DNA of 64,000 bases from Aldehydirespirator sp965117015 (lineage in GTDB: Bacteria; Actinomycetota; Acidimicrobiia; Acidimicrobiales; Aldehydirespiratoraceae). The translations under genes were made by a program, and so were the position numbers. Shown piece after piece: positions 7,899 through 20,680 of this stretch (positions within the stretch are counted from its first letter, which is position 1; each line of letters opens with the position of its first letter). Under the pieces are notes generated by a model. That model saw only the letters and a list, made by a program, of their open reading frames with translations, ran no database searches and was not told where the DNA came from. Location of the stretch: NCBI GenBank assembly GCA_965117015.1, contig OZ220747.1, positions 2,108,001-2,172,000 of the forward strand. The letters are read 5' to 3'.

Positions 7899-8705
7899 TC
7901 AGGGCTGGATGAGGGGGAAGACCTCTCCGGCCACCAGGTCGCCGGTGCTCAGGCCGTGGGGGAGCATCTTCCAGAACACCGCGGCCTGCTCGCCGAGGTC
8001 CAGGTAGCGGGTGTCGGGGTGGGCGTAGCGGGTCGACAGGCGCCTGAAGGGCCGGTCGGCCACCTCCCGGATGCCGGTGGAGTGCAGCATCCGGGAGTCG
8101 ATGGCCACCGCGTCGCCGGCCCGAAGATCCCAGGTGGTGACCGGGAAGCTGTCTGGGTCGGCGTCCACGTCGGGCACCGGCTCCAACTCGGAGTCGCCGC
8201 CGATGGTGTCGATCGATGACGAGAACTCGATCGGCGCGTAGGTGATGCCGGTGGCGTGGGAGCCCTCCACCACCCGCAACGCGGCGTCGGCGGTCACGTC
8301 GTCGAGGGTCACCCAGATTGTGACGAAGGGCCGGTCGAGGTTGTAGTAGGGGTGGTCCTGGTGCCACGGACTGCGGGAGATGGCGCCGGGCTCCGAGCAG
8401 AACCACTGGTCCTCGATCAGCACCGCGGCGTCGGCCCCGCACAGCTCCGCGCCCAGAGCGGGCAGGTCCGAGGCATGGGTCGCCTCGGCGATGTCACCGT
8501 CGTCGAACCAGCGGAACAGGTCGCTGTCCACCTTGAGCTCACCCGGCGGCGACAGCACCCCGTAGAACTGGCTGGGGCTGGCCTGGCAGCGCTCGATGGC
8601 GGCATGCAGCCGCTGGCACCAGGAGCGGTCCAGCAGTCCCGGGACTACGACCGCGCCCTGAGCCTCGAAGGCCTCCCGGCGCTCGGCGCTCGCATCAGCG
8701 GGCAC
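7899..8705 (-). CDS. Phytanoyl-CoA dioxygenase (PhyH) family, Fe(II)/2-oxoglutarate-type oxygenase
   Basis: The protein is 268 residues, with a double-stranded beta-helix oxygenase core. HQD in PWHQDHPYYN gives the His-x-Asp of the iron triad, MLHSTGI supplies the distal His, and RRLSTRY provides the Arg that normally binds 2-oxoglutarate. Members hydroxylate lipid, ectoine or small-molecule carbons. The gene overlaps the upstream Rieske alpha subunit by 11 bases and is the last gene of the importer-oxygenase operon. It converges on the XRE-cupin gene. The substrate is unknown and is probably the imported compound or its Rieske product. Confidence 0.87.
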   Translation of the reverse strand: MPADASAERREAFEAQGAVVVPGLLDRSWCQRLHAAIERCQASPSQFYGVLSPPGELKVDSDLFRWFDDGDIAEATHASDLPALGAELCGADAAVLIEDQWFCSEPGAISRSPWHQDHPYYNLDRPFVTIWVTLDDVTADAALRVVEGSHATGITYAPIEFSSSIDTIGGDSELEPVPDVDADPDSFPVTTWDLRAGDAVAIDSRMLHSTGIREVADRPFRRLSTRYAHPDTRYLDLGEQAAVFWKMLPHGLSTGDLVAGEVFPLIQP

Positions 8706-9969
8706 GGGTGACCGCCGGATTGGTCATCATCTCGGCGTAGTGGGCGAGATAGCGGCGCTGCGGTGCCTCAGAGGTGATCGGTCCGTAGATGGAGCCGTCA
8801 GCGGTGCTGTCGTCGGGCAGCCCGCGGCTCATGTCGATCCACTCCATCTCTGGGATGGACAGGCCCCGCTGGACCCGCTCGAACATGTCGAGGTCGTCGG
8901 GGGTGCCGAAATTGACGAAGTCCTCGTCGACCCGCAGGCGCAGCAGATCGACCTCGGGCGGCGCGCCCGGCGCGGAGGTGAGCCACAGCTGCAGCCTGGT
9001 CCGGTCCACGGCAACCGGCTCGACCACCAGCAGTTGGTTGCCCACGAAGATCAGGTTCGGGAACAACGAGAGGTTGAGCATGCTGCCGGTGGCCAGGTCG
9101 AGCAGCTCGGTGGCGCCCGCTTCGGCCAGCGTCGACTCCAACGGCTCACGGAACGGCACGTCGCGCATCGTGGCCCACGGTCCCTGGGGGATGCCCGGGC
9201 GCTGGTCCACCACCATGTGGCCGTTGCGCAGCGCCTTGGACACCATCGGCGTGGAACCCGGATCGCGGGCCAGCACCGTCTCGACATCAACCGTGGAGCC
9301 CAGGGTGTTGTAGGAGTGGTGAGCGAAGGTGGCGTGCAGGCCGTCGGCCGCGTTGTCCCACGACAGCTTCCAGTTGCCGGCGAACTCCAGGAGCTGCGGC
9401 GATCCCATCACCGCCATCTCGCCCCCGGGGTGGCGGTCGATGATGGTGTCGAGTGCTTCACGGGCCTCGCCCAGCCAGCACTCCAGCGGCTCGGGGTCGG
9501 CGTTGAGCGTGGCGAACACGAACCCCCGGTAACTGGTCGCCTCGAGCCGGCCGAGCGAGAGCGTCGAGTAGTCCTCGACTGGATGGTCGGCAGGGAAGGG
9601 GATGGCCACCAGCCGGCCGTCGGGCGAGTAGGTCCAGCCGTGGTAGGGGCACACGAACCGCTTGGCACAGCCGCCGGCCTCGCCGACGACCACCGTCCCC
9701 CGGTGTGCGCACCGGTTCAGCAGCACGTTCACCGCGCCGTCTCGCCCGCGGGTCATGAGGACCGGCCGCAGACCGAGCGTGGTGGTGCGGTAGTCGCCGG
9801 GCTCGGGGATCTCGCTCTCGTGGCCCACGTAGCACCACGACGCCGCGAACACCCGGGTCATCTCCAGACCGAATATCTCCGGGTCGGTGTAGAGGCGGCG
9901 GTGGACCCTGTGGGGCTGGACCAACTGCTTGAAGTCGATGGTCGGCGGATCGAAGTCGGTGGCGGTCAC
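8695..9969 (-). CDS. Aromatic-ring-hydroxylating dioxygenase alpha subunit (Rieske)
   Basis: The 424-residue protein has a Rieske domain with CAHRG and CPYHGWTYSPDG (two Cys, two His). The catalytic domain carries NWKLSWDNAADGLHATFAHHSY, in which Asp, His and His match the bridging Asp and mononuclear iron ligands. Length and layout are those of large subunits of ring-hydroxylating dioxygenases. The small-subunit homologue lies immediately upstream (stop 9980, start 9969), so the two form an alpha-beta oxygenase. No ferredoxin or reductase gene is in the window. Placement behind an ABC importer suggests attack on an imported ring compound. Confidence 0.92.
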   Translation of the reverse strand: MTATDFDPPTIDFKQLVQPHRVHRRLYTDPEIFGLEMTRVFAASWCYVGHESEIPEPGDYRTTTLGLRPVLMTRGRDGAVNVLLNRCAHRGTVVVGEAGGCAKRFVCPYHGWTYSPDGRLVAIPFPADHPVEDYSTLSLGRLEATSYRGFVFATLNADPEPLECWLGEAREALDTIIDRHPGGEMAVMGSPQLLEFAGNWKLSWDNAADGLHATFAHHSYNTLGSTVDVETVLARDPGSTPMVSKALRNGHMVVDQRPGIPQGPWATMRDVPFREPLESTLAEAGATELLDLATGSMLNLSLFPNLIFVGNQLLVVEPVAVDRTRLQLWLTSAPGAPPEVDLLRLRVDEDFVNFGTPDDLDMFERVQRGLSIPEMEWIDMSRGLPDDSTADGSIYGPITSEAPQRRYLAHYAEMMTNPAVTRAR

Positions 9970-9979
9970 GGCGACACCC

Positions 9980-10570
9980 CTAGAGAAGGAAGCTCGGATT
10001 GCGGACGCCGGTACCCAGCGCGGGCATGACGAGGATCTTGGTGCGGCACCGGAGATCGTCGCCGACGAGTTCGTGGATCTGGCAGCCGGCGAGCTGCTGG
10101 CGGCGGCCGTGGCGGTGCTCGTCGATCAGCAGGGTGGACCTAGTCACGAGACCTTCCGGCGCGGGCCAGGCCTCCACGCTGCCGACGATGCGGATGGTGC
10201 GCGACGGCGGCTGCTGGCCCCAGGCCGACGGGTCGCGGCGCCACTCGACCCGTTCCGCCAGCCGTCTGCGGTCGTCCAGCAGCAGGGACTGGTCGGTGCC
10301 GGGGTGAGCGGGCGCGGAGAGCGGTACCCAGAGCACGGCGTCGTCAGTCCAGCCGCAGAGCCAGTCCTCGAAGCGCCCGGCGTCCAGCAGCCGGGCCTCA
10401 TGGAGCAGCACCGGCGTCGCCGCGGCCGACAGATCCGGGTCGGCGGGCGGGCGGTCGTCGATGCCCGCCAGCAGCGCGGCCAGCTCGTCGTAGCGGACCA
10501 GCACCGCGGCCTGATCGCTCGAGGTCTCCGGACTGGGCCCCTCGGGCGGGATCGCGGCGGCGACGGTCAT
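9980..10570 (-). CDS. Aromatic-ring-hydroxylating dioxygenase beta subunit
   Basis: This 196-residue, NTF2-fold protein matches the small subunit of ring-hydroxylating dioxygenases: LLHEARLLDAGRFEDWLCGW near the start, then WVPL, a basic RRRLAERVEWRRDPSAW stretch and a C-terminal LVMPALGTGVRNPSFLL. The beta subunit is structural and stabilises the alpha subunit. ATG at 10570 overlaps the permease stop as ATGA. Ten bases separate it from the alpha subunit. A much longer open frame continues upstream but is out of phase with the coding permease and ATPase genes there, so the 10570 start is firm. Confidence 0.88.
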   Translation of the reverse strand: MTVAAAIPPEGPSPETSSDQAAVLVRYDELAALLAGIDDRPPADPDLSAAATPVLLHEARLLDAGRFEDWLCGWTDDAVLWVPLSAPAHPGTDQSLLLDDRRRLAERVEWRRDPSAWGQQPPSRTIRIVGSVEAWPAPEGLVTRSTLLIDEHRHGRRQQLAGCQIHELVGDDLRCRTKILVMPALGTGVRNPSFLL

Positions 10571-12189
10571 CGGGAGATTCCCGGAGCCATGCGATCGAGG
10601 GTACGGAGCTCGAACGCGGCCACCAGCCAGTAGCCGATCACGGCCACGATCGTCAGCACCGCCACCGAGACCCACAGAATCTTGAAGTCGTTGCGGGTGA
10701 AGGCGGTGACCATCACCGCTCCGATCCCGTCGCCGGTGGCCAGCCACTCGGCCACGGTGGCGCCCAGCAGCGAGGTGGGCACCGCGATGCGGGCCGAGGC
10801 CAGCAGAGCCGGCACCGATGTCGGCAGGTAGGCGTTGCGCACGTTGGCCGCAGAGGTGGCGTCGTAGGACTTGAGCACGTCGAGGATCCCCTCCGGTGTG
10901 CGGGTCATGGACGTGTAGCAGTTGACCAGCGTCGGGAAGAACGACATCACGGCCACAATCGCGGTGGTGGTCAACAGGCCTCGCCCGACGAACAGGATTA
11001 TCACCGGCGTGGTGACGATGATCGGGATCGACCGCAGCGCCACCGCGATCGGCATCAGGGCCCGCTCCAGCCACGGCACCAGGATGAACACGAGCGCAGT
11101 CGCCAGCGCGCCCACAAGACCGACCACGTAGCCCAGTGAGGTGGTCCACAGCGTGGTTCCGAGCGCCCCGAAGATGATCGAGCGGGTCTCGGGCGCTTCG
11201 GAGACCGAGAACAGCTCGGCCCACACATCGACGGGTGTCTTGGCGAAGAACGGCTCGATCCCGAACACCCACAGGAACGCGTACCAGAAGACGAACACCA
11301 CGGCGATGGGGGCCAGCAGCCCGGCCAGCCGGTTGAGCAGGCCGGGCTCGATGCGGGGCACGGGCACCGCGCCAACATCCAATGCGGGCGACCAGGGGCA
11401 CAGGTACCGGCCCAGCGCTCCGATGGCCAGGTATCCGCCGGTGGCCACGATGGTGGACAGCACCGCGATCACCCAGATCCGGTCGGTCTGCAGCGCTCCC
11501 AGGGCCCTTACGGTGAGGATCCCCAAGCCGCGGTGGGCGCCGGTGAACTCGCCCACCACCGCGCCCAGGAAGGCGGCCGGCGCGGCGATCTGAAGGCCGG
11601 CGAACAGCGCCGGGACCGACGCCCGGACCCGGACGTTGCGGAAGGCGGTCAGCCGCCCCCTGCCGTAGGAGCGGACGACGTCGAGGGCGCTGCCCGGCGC
11701 CAGGTCGAAGCCCAACAGCGCGGCCACGTAGGTGGTGAACACCACGGCCAGAGCCGACAGCGCGATGGGGGTGGCGTTGCCCGGCCCGGTGATCAGCCGC
11801 AGGATCGGGGCTATCGCGATGAACGGCAGGCAGAAGACGGTCAGCACCACTGCGCCGATGCTGCGCCGCAGCCACGGCACCAGTGTCGAGGTCACGGCCA
11901 GGGCCATGGCGGCCAGGTTCCCCCACAGGAACCCCCAGGCCGCCGTCTTGGTCGAGTGCCACAGGTTGCGCAGATAGAGGCCGCGGAACTCGAAGAACTC
12001 GGTCACCACCGCGGTGGGTGGCGACAGCCGGTACGAGCCCGCGTAGACGGTGCGGGCCAGCAACTCCCACAGCAGCAGCACTGCGATCCCGACCGCCGCG
12101 CTCAGGATCCGCGGCGGCACCCGGTCGAGCCGGCTGCCGCCTGCCGGGCCTGTCGGCGCGGTCGCCGCGGTCTCGGCGGTGGCGCTCAA
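10567..12189 (-). CDS. ABC transporter permease, two SsuC/NitT-type permease domains fused in tandem
   Basis: This 540-residue membrane protein has about 12 hydrophobic segments in two homologous halves (about residues 30-270 and 285-535). Each half carries a binding-protein-dependent permease EAA-like loop: VRSYGRGRLTAFRNV in the first and LKSYDATSAANVRNAY in the second. Sulfonate/nitrate/taurine and HMP-type importers normally use one ~260-residue permease as a homodimer, so this is a fused heterodimer. It lies between the ATPase and the oxygenase beta gene, with ATGA overlaps at both ends. It forms the inner-membrane channel of the NMT1-type importer. Confidence 0.9.
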   Translation of the reverse strand: MSATAETAATAPTGPAGGSRLDRVPPRILSAAVGIAVLLLWELLARTVYAGSYRLSPPTAVVTEFFEFRGLYLRNLWHSTKTAAWGFLWGNLAAMALAVTSTLVPWLRRSIGAVVLTVFCLPFIAIAPILRLITGPGNATPIALSALAVVFTTYVAALLGFDLAPGSALDVVRSYGRGRLTAFRNVRVRASVPALFAGLQIAAPAAFLGAVVGEFTGAHRGLGILTVRALGALQTDRIWVIAVLSTIVATGGYLAIGALGRYLCPWSPALDVGAVPVPRIEPGLLNRLAGLLAPIAVVFVFWYAFLWVFGIEPFFAKTPVDVWAELFSVSEAPETRSIIFGALGTTLWTTSLGYVVGLVGALATALVFILVPWLERALMPIAVALRSIPIIVTTPVIILFVGRGLLTTTAIVAVMSFFPTLVNCYTSMTRTPEGILDVLKSYDATSAANVRNAYLPTSVPALLASARIAVPTSLLGATVAEWLATGDGIGAVMVTAFTRNDFKILWVSVAVLTIVAVIGYWLVAAFELRTLDRMAPGISR

Positions 12190-12992
12190 CTGGGGTCCGT
12201 GTCGAGTTGCACGACCTGCCCCTCGGAGCGGTGCAGGCTGGCCGAGACCGCCTCCACCTCGGCGTGGAACCGGTCGGTGAGCAGCAGCTCGCGGGTGCGG
12301 GGCCGTTCGAAACCGATGGTATGGCGGGCCACCACCCTGCCCGGCCGGGGCGACATGACCAGCACCTCGTCGGCCACGTACACCGCCTCGGGGATGGAGT
12401 GGGTGACCAGGATGGTGGTGGTGCCCCGGGCCGTCCAGATCCGCTGGAGCTCGTCGTTGAGCTGCTGGCGGGTGAGGGCGTCGAGGGCGCCGAAGGGCTC
12501 ATCGAGCAGCAGCAGGTCCGGTTTGGTGACCAGCGACCGGGCGATCGCCACCCGCTGGCGCATGCCTCCCGACAGCTGCGACGGCCGGGCCTTCTCGAAT
12601 CCCTGCAAGCCGACGAGCTCGACCAGCTCGTCGACCGCCTTGGTGTCGTGGCGCCGGCCGACGAGCTCCAGCGCCAGCCGGATGTTGGTCGTAACCGTCC
12701 GCCACGGCAGCAGCGACGGATCCTGGAAGGCCACCCCGATGCGCTGGCCCCGCCGCATCTCGTCGGGGGACGAGCCGTCCATGTCGATGGTGCCCTCGTC
12801 GGGCGCGTCCAGACCGGCCACGAGCCGCAGCGCGGTGGACTTGCCGCACCCCGACGGTCCGATCAGCGCGGTGAAGCCGCCCGCGGGCACGTGCAGGTCG
12901 AACCCGCGCAGCGCGGTCACCTCGTCGCCGGCGAGGGCGAACGTGCGACCGACCCCGACGACGTCTACCGGCGCTCCCCGCCGGTCCATCAC
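12186..12992 (-). CDS. ABC transporter ATP-binding protein (SsuB/TauB/NrtD type)
   Basis: The 268-residue protein has all nucleotide-binding motifs: Walker A GPSGCGKST, Q-loop FQDPSLLPW, signature LSGGMRQR, Walker B LLLLDEPFGALD and switch His in VTHS. Sequence style (GGFTALIGPSGCGKST, LDEPFGALDALTR) is that of the nitrate/sulfonate/taurine/thiamine-precursor importers. It overlaps the permease gene by ATGA and follows the binding protein by 35 bases. It powers uptake of the ligand that the downstream Rieske and PhyH enzymes presumably oxidise. Confidence 0.93.
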   Translation of the reverse strand: MMDRRGAPVDVVGVGRTFALAGDEVTALRGFDLHVPAGGFTALIGPSGCGKSTALRLVAGLDAPDEGTIDMDGSSPDEMRRGQRIGVAFQDPSLLPWRTVTTNIRLALELVGRRHDTKAVDELVELVGLQGFEKARPSQLSGGMRQRVAIARSLVTKPDLLLLDEPFGALDALTRQQLNDELQRIWTARGTTTILVTHSIPEAVYVADEVLVMSPRPGRVVARHTIGFERPRTRELLLTDRFHAEVEAVSASLHRSEGQVVQLDTDPS

Positions 12993-13027
12993 CCGCTGTG
13001 TCTAGAGACTGCTATGGCTTCCCGTCG

Positions 13028-14068
13028 CTAGAGCACCGGACCGTCGGCGTATATCTCCTCCAGCAGCGACCGGTCCCAGAAGTCCTCGGTCACGTTCACG
13101 CCCAGCGCTTTGAGGACCCGGATGTTGTCGGCGACCGACTGGTCGGTCCACCACAGGAAGCCGCTGGCGTCGGTCACGTCGCTGAACATGAGCTTGACGA
13201 ACTCGTGGGCCTTGACCGTCTCGGTCTCCAGGTCCATGCCGGCGTCGGGGAACCGGTCGACGGTCACCTGAGCGGACGTGTCCGGGTCGGCCTTGTGGTC
13301 CTGCCAGCCCAGGATCTCGCCCCTCAGCAGGGCCAGCACGTCGTCCCGGCGGTTTGCCAGCGTGTCCTCGGTGACGATGTAGGTCTGGCTGTGCACCGCG
13401 TAGCCGAAGTCGGCGAACAGCATGGTGGTGTTGTCGATGCCGGCCACCGTCATGGCCACGGGCAGGTCGACGAGCCAGCACAGCAGGGAGTCCACCTCGC
13501 CGTTGACGAGCGGGGCCGGGTCGTAGTCGGCCTGGATGACCTCGATGGCGTTGACATCGACGCCGTTCAGCGACGACAGCAGCTCCAGGTCGAGCTGGTT
13601 GTTGAACGCCATGCCGAGCCTGCGGCCCTCCAGGTCCTTGGGCTCGTTGATCGGGTTGCTGGTCAGCGAGGCGATCACGAACGGGTTGCGCTGCATGGCC
13701 ACGCCCACGACCTTGATGGGCGCGCCGTCGGCCTTCGCCTGACCCGCGAAGTTGGCGGCCGATATGCCCATTATCGACTGGCCTGCGATGACCGAGGTGT
13801 CCGGCGACACGCCCGGTCCGCCCGGCACCAGCGTCACATCTAGGCCCTGTGCCGCGTAGTGGCCGTTCACGTCGGCGAGGTAGGAGCCGCCGAACTGCAC
13901 CGAGTCGAACCAGCTCAAGTGGAAGTTCACCGGCGTGAGCGGCGCCGCGGGCGGGGGCTCGGTGGAGCCCGAGCACGCCGTGATCAAGCTGCTGCCGCCC
14001 AGCAGCAGCCCGGCACCTGCGGCCGTGCCTCCCAGGAATGTACGTCTGGAGAATTGGTTGGCGGTCAT
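13028..14068 (-). CDS. NMT1/THI5-like substrate-binding lipoprotein of the ABC importer
   Basis: The protein has 346 residues. The N-terminus combines a twin-arginine motif (SRRTFLGG) with a lipobox (LITAC), so it is probably Tat-exported and lipid-anchored. The body is an SsuA/NMT1-type periplasmic binding fold (VNFHLSWFDSVQFGGSYLA, then YAAQGLDVTLVPGGPG). Such proteins bind sulfonates, nitrate, riboflavin or HMP-like pyrimidines, so the ligand is not fixed by family. It is the first gene of the six-gene importer-oxygenase operon and is preceded by the TTTGA-N5-TCAAA dyad. Confidence 0.9.
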   Translation of the reverse strand: MTANQFSRRTFLGGTAAGAGLLLGGSSLITACSGSTEPPPAAPLTPVNFHLSWFDSVQFGGSYLADVNGHYAAQGLDVTLVPGGPGVSPDTSVIAGQSIMGISAANFAGQAKADGAPIKVVGVAMQRNPFVIASLTSNPINEPKDLEGRRLGMAFNNQLDLELLSSLNGVDVNAIEVIQADYDPAPLVNGEVDSLLCWLVDLPVAMTVAGIDNTTMLFADFGYAVHSQTYIVTEDTLANRRDDVLALLRGEILGWQDHKADPDTSAQVTVDRFPDAGMDLETETVKAHEFVKLMFSDVTDASGFLWWTDQSVADNIRVLKALGVNVTEDFWDRSLLEEIYADGPVL

Positions 14069-14122
14069 TTGTCCCCCTGTTCAGACAGCCCCCGCCGGCG
14101 AGTGCCGCCGAAGGCTGGACTC

Positions 14123-14141
14123 ACTTTGACCACATCAAAGT
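14123..14141. promoter_or_regulatory. Candidate operator ACTTTGA-N5-TCAAAGT upstream of the ABC importer operon
   Basis: Perfect seven-base arms around CCACA, 55 bases upstream of the binding-protein start. The inner TTTGA-N5-TCAAA matches the dyad at 5079-5093, which suggests that one regulator, perhaps the XRE-cupin protein, controls both clusters. The rest of the 162-base gap (14069-14230) shows nothing else I can support. Confidence 0.55.
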
Positions 14142-14230
14142 AGCACGCACCCTGTGCACGCGTCGAAGCGAGACACCGAGGGCCGTCGCGGTGTCCCGTC
14201 CGGGAACGACGCTGCGTCCGGAGGGGGCCT

Positions 14231-14926
14231 CTACTCGGCGGCAGTGACCAGGATGCGCGAGGTGGCGTAGTCGCTCAGGCCGACGGGGCCGCCCTCGACG
14301 TCGAGGGTGAAGGTGCCGTCGGGGGAGCGGGCTGTGACCGTGCCCGTCGACCCGGGCGTCACCCTCGCCTCCTCCAAGAACTCGAGCATCCCGGGTTGGA
14401 ACTCCAGTTCCTCGGGGATGCGTTGCACCATGAACCCCCGTCCCACCTCCAGGGTGTCGAGGGTCACCATGTCGGGCGCCTCGTAGCCGGAGCCGGGGAT
14501 GGGGTTGCCGTGGGGGCAGGTGGTGGGCTGCTCGAGCACCCGGGTCATGGCCTTCTCCACCGCCGGCGAGATGATGTGCTCCCACTTGCCCGCCTCCTGG
14601 TGGGCCTCCGCCCAAGACAGCCCCAGGATGTCGGTGAGGAAGCATTCGGCCAGGCGGTGGCGGCGCACCACCGTCTCGGCCAGGGAGTGCCCTCGCGCGG
14701 TGAGCTTGATGGTGCCCCTGCCCTCCTCGACGAGGCCCTCGGCCTGCATCCGCCGGATCATCTCCGACACCGCGGGGCGGGAGATCTCCAGGCGGTCGGC
14801 GATGCGAGCCTGGATCACGTCAAGGTCGTCCTCGGCCAGCTCGAAGATTGTCTCGCAGTACTCCTCGAAGGCCGGGTGCCATTCGGGCGACTCGTATGGC
14901 TTCGTGTCGATCGGCGTCGAAGTCAT
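14231..14926 (-). CDS. DtxR/IdeR/MntR-family metal-dependent regulator with altered primary metal site
   Basis: The 231-residue protein follows DtxR from end to end: winged HTH (ISRPAVSEMIRRMQAEGLV), dimerisation domain (RRHRLAECFLTDILGL), GNPIPG, and an SH3-like tail. The ancillary metal ligands of DtxR are kept (H90, E94, H109 for H79, E83, H98), as are E116 and H117. The primary-site M10 is replaced by E22 and C102 by G113. Metal choice may therefore differ from iron, for example manganese (inference). It lies 35 bases behind a luciferase-like oxidoreductase gene on the same strand and upstream of the importer promoter. No metal transporter is adjacent. Confidence 0.88.
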   Translation of the reverse strand: MTSTPIDTKPYESPEWHPAFEEYCETIFELAEDDLDVIQARIADRLEISRPAVSEMIRRMQAEGLVEEGRGTIKLTARGHSLAETVVRRHRLAECFLTDILGLSWAEAHQEAGKWEHIISPAVEKAMTRVLEQPTTCPHGNPIPGSGYEAPDMVTLDTLEVGRGFMVQRIPEELEFQPGMLEFLEEARVTPGSTGTVTARSPDGTFTLDVEGGPVGLSDYATSRILVTAAE

Positions 14927-14961
14927 GGCACAACCATATTCGGCGGTGGGGTCCTCCGCGG

Positions 14962-15903
14962 CTACTCGCCTTCCAGCTCCGTGATGACCGCGGCGAAGGC
15001 GTCCAGGTCGCTGTCGCCCTGCAGGACCATGTAGCTGAAGCCCCAGCGCTCCCGGCGGCGGCGGAGGGTGTCGGCTATCTCGGTCGGGGATCCGATCAGC
15101 AGCATCGGGACGTCGGCCACCGTCTCGGCGGGCATTCCGAACATCGCCGCGGTCGCCTCGACGGCTTCGGTGGTGGCCCGGCCGCCCTCGGTGATCTGCG
15201 TCGATGCGACCAGCAGGTTGAGCTCCAGCTGGTCGAACCGGTCGCCGGCCGCGTCTCGCACCCACTGGAGCTTGGCGTCGAAGCGGTCGGGCACGACGTC
15301 GTAGATGGCGTCGAGCCCGATCTCGCCCGAGCGCAGGTTGGCGTTCACGCCCACGATGTCGGCGTGTCGGGCCGCCAGGCTCAGCATCCGCCGGCCGCCC
15401 CCTCCGATCACCACCGGCACCGGTGACTGCACCGGCTTTGGCAGCCCTTCGAGGCCGCGGATGGTGTAGTGCTCGCCCTCGAAAGTGACCGGCCCGTCCG
15501 CCAGCAGGCCCTTGATGATCTGCAGCGACTCGACCATGCGGTCGATGCGCACGCCGGGCCGGTCGTATTCGAGTCCGGCCTCCTCGTAGTCGACCCGCTT
15601 CCAGCCCGCACCGAGGCCCAGGTCCATCCGGCCGCCGGACAGGATGTCGAGGGTGGCCACCTCCTTGGCCACCATCACCGGGTGACGGTAGTCGTTGCCG
15701 TACACCAGGGCGCTGAGCCGTAGCGTGGTGGTGGCCGCGGCTGCGGCGGCCAGTGCCGGCCCGACGGCGTACTGGTCGTCGAAGTGGTCGGGCACGACCA
15801 GCGTGGCGTAGCCGAGCTCCTCCACCCTCTGCGCGGTCTGCGCCCACGTCAGTCCGGGCAGCGGATTCTTCATCTCGACGCCGAAACGGAAGGGGTGTGT
15901 CAT
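14962..15903 (-). CDS. LLM-class F420-dependent oxidoreductase
   Basis: The 313-residue protein has a luciferase-like TIM barrel: RFGVEMKNPLPGLTWAQTA at the start, VPDHFDDQYAVGPALAAAAAAT, then LSGGRMDLGLGAGWKRVDYE and a C-terminal GSPTEIADTLRRRRERWGFS. These match the actinobacterial F420-dependent subfamily rather than FMN monooxygenases. It probably does hydride transfer with F420H2 in the cytoplasm; the substrate is unknown. The start lies 63 bases from the divergent lhr gene, so the two share a promoter region. Confidence 0.87.
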   Translation of the reverse strand: MTHPFRFGVEMKNPLPGLTWAQTAQRVEELGYATLVVPDHFDDQYAVGPALAAAAAATTTLRLSALVYGNDYRHPVMVAKEVATLDILSGGRMDLGLGAGWKRVDYEEAGLEYDRPGVRIDRMVESLQIIKGLLADGPVTFEGEHYTIRGLEGLPKPVQSPVPVVIGGGGRRMLSLAARHADIVGVNANLRSGEIGLDAIYDVVPDRFDAKLQWVRDAAGDRFDQLELNLLVASTQITEGGRATTEAVEATAAMFGMPAETVADVPMLLIGSPTEIADTLRRRRERWGFSYMVLQGDSDLDAFAAVITELEGE

Positions 15904-15966
15904 GGGCCAACCCTATGGCGCGATGGCGGGCCCGCGGCTGTCTCAGGCGGTCGGTACGGTGGCGGC

Positions 15967-20616
<4,650 letters not shown>

Positions 20617-20680
20617 ACGGCAAGTCCCGGTGCTTACGCTGGCGAGCGCCCGGTGGGATCGAGTGTCAAGGAGAAGCGCC

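Noticed and set aside
10571..12502. Upstream extension of the oxygenase beta-subunit frame
   Set aside because: It lies in another phase of the permease and ATPase genes, which carry full family motifs.
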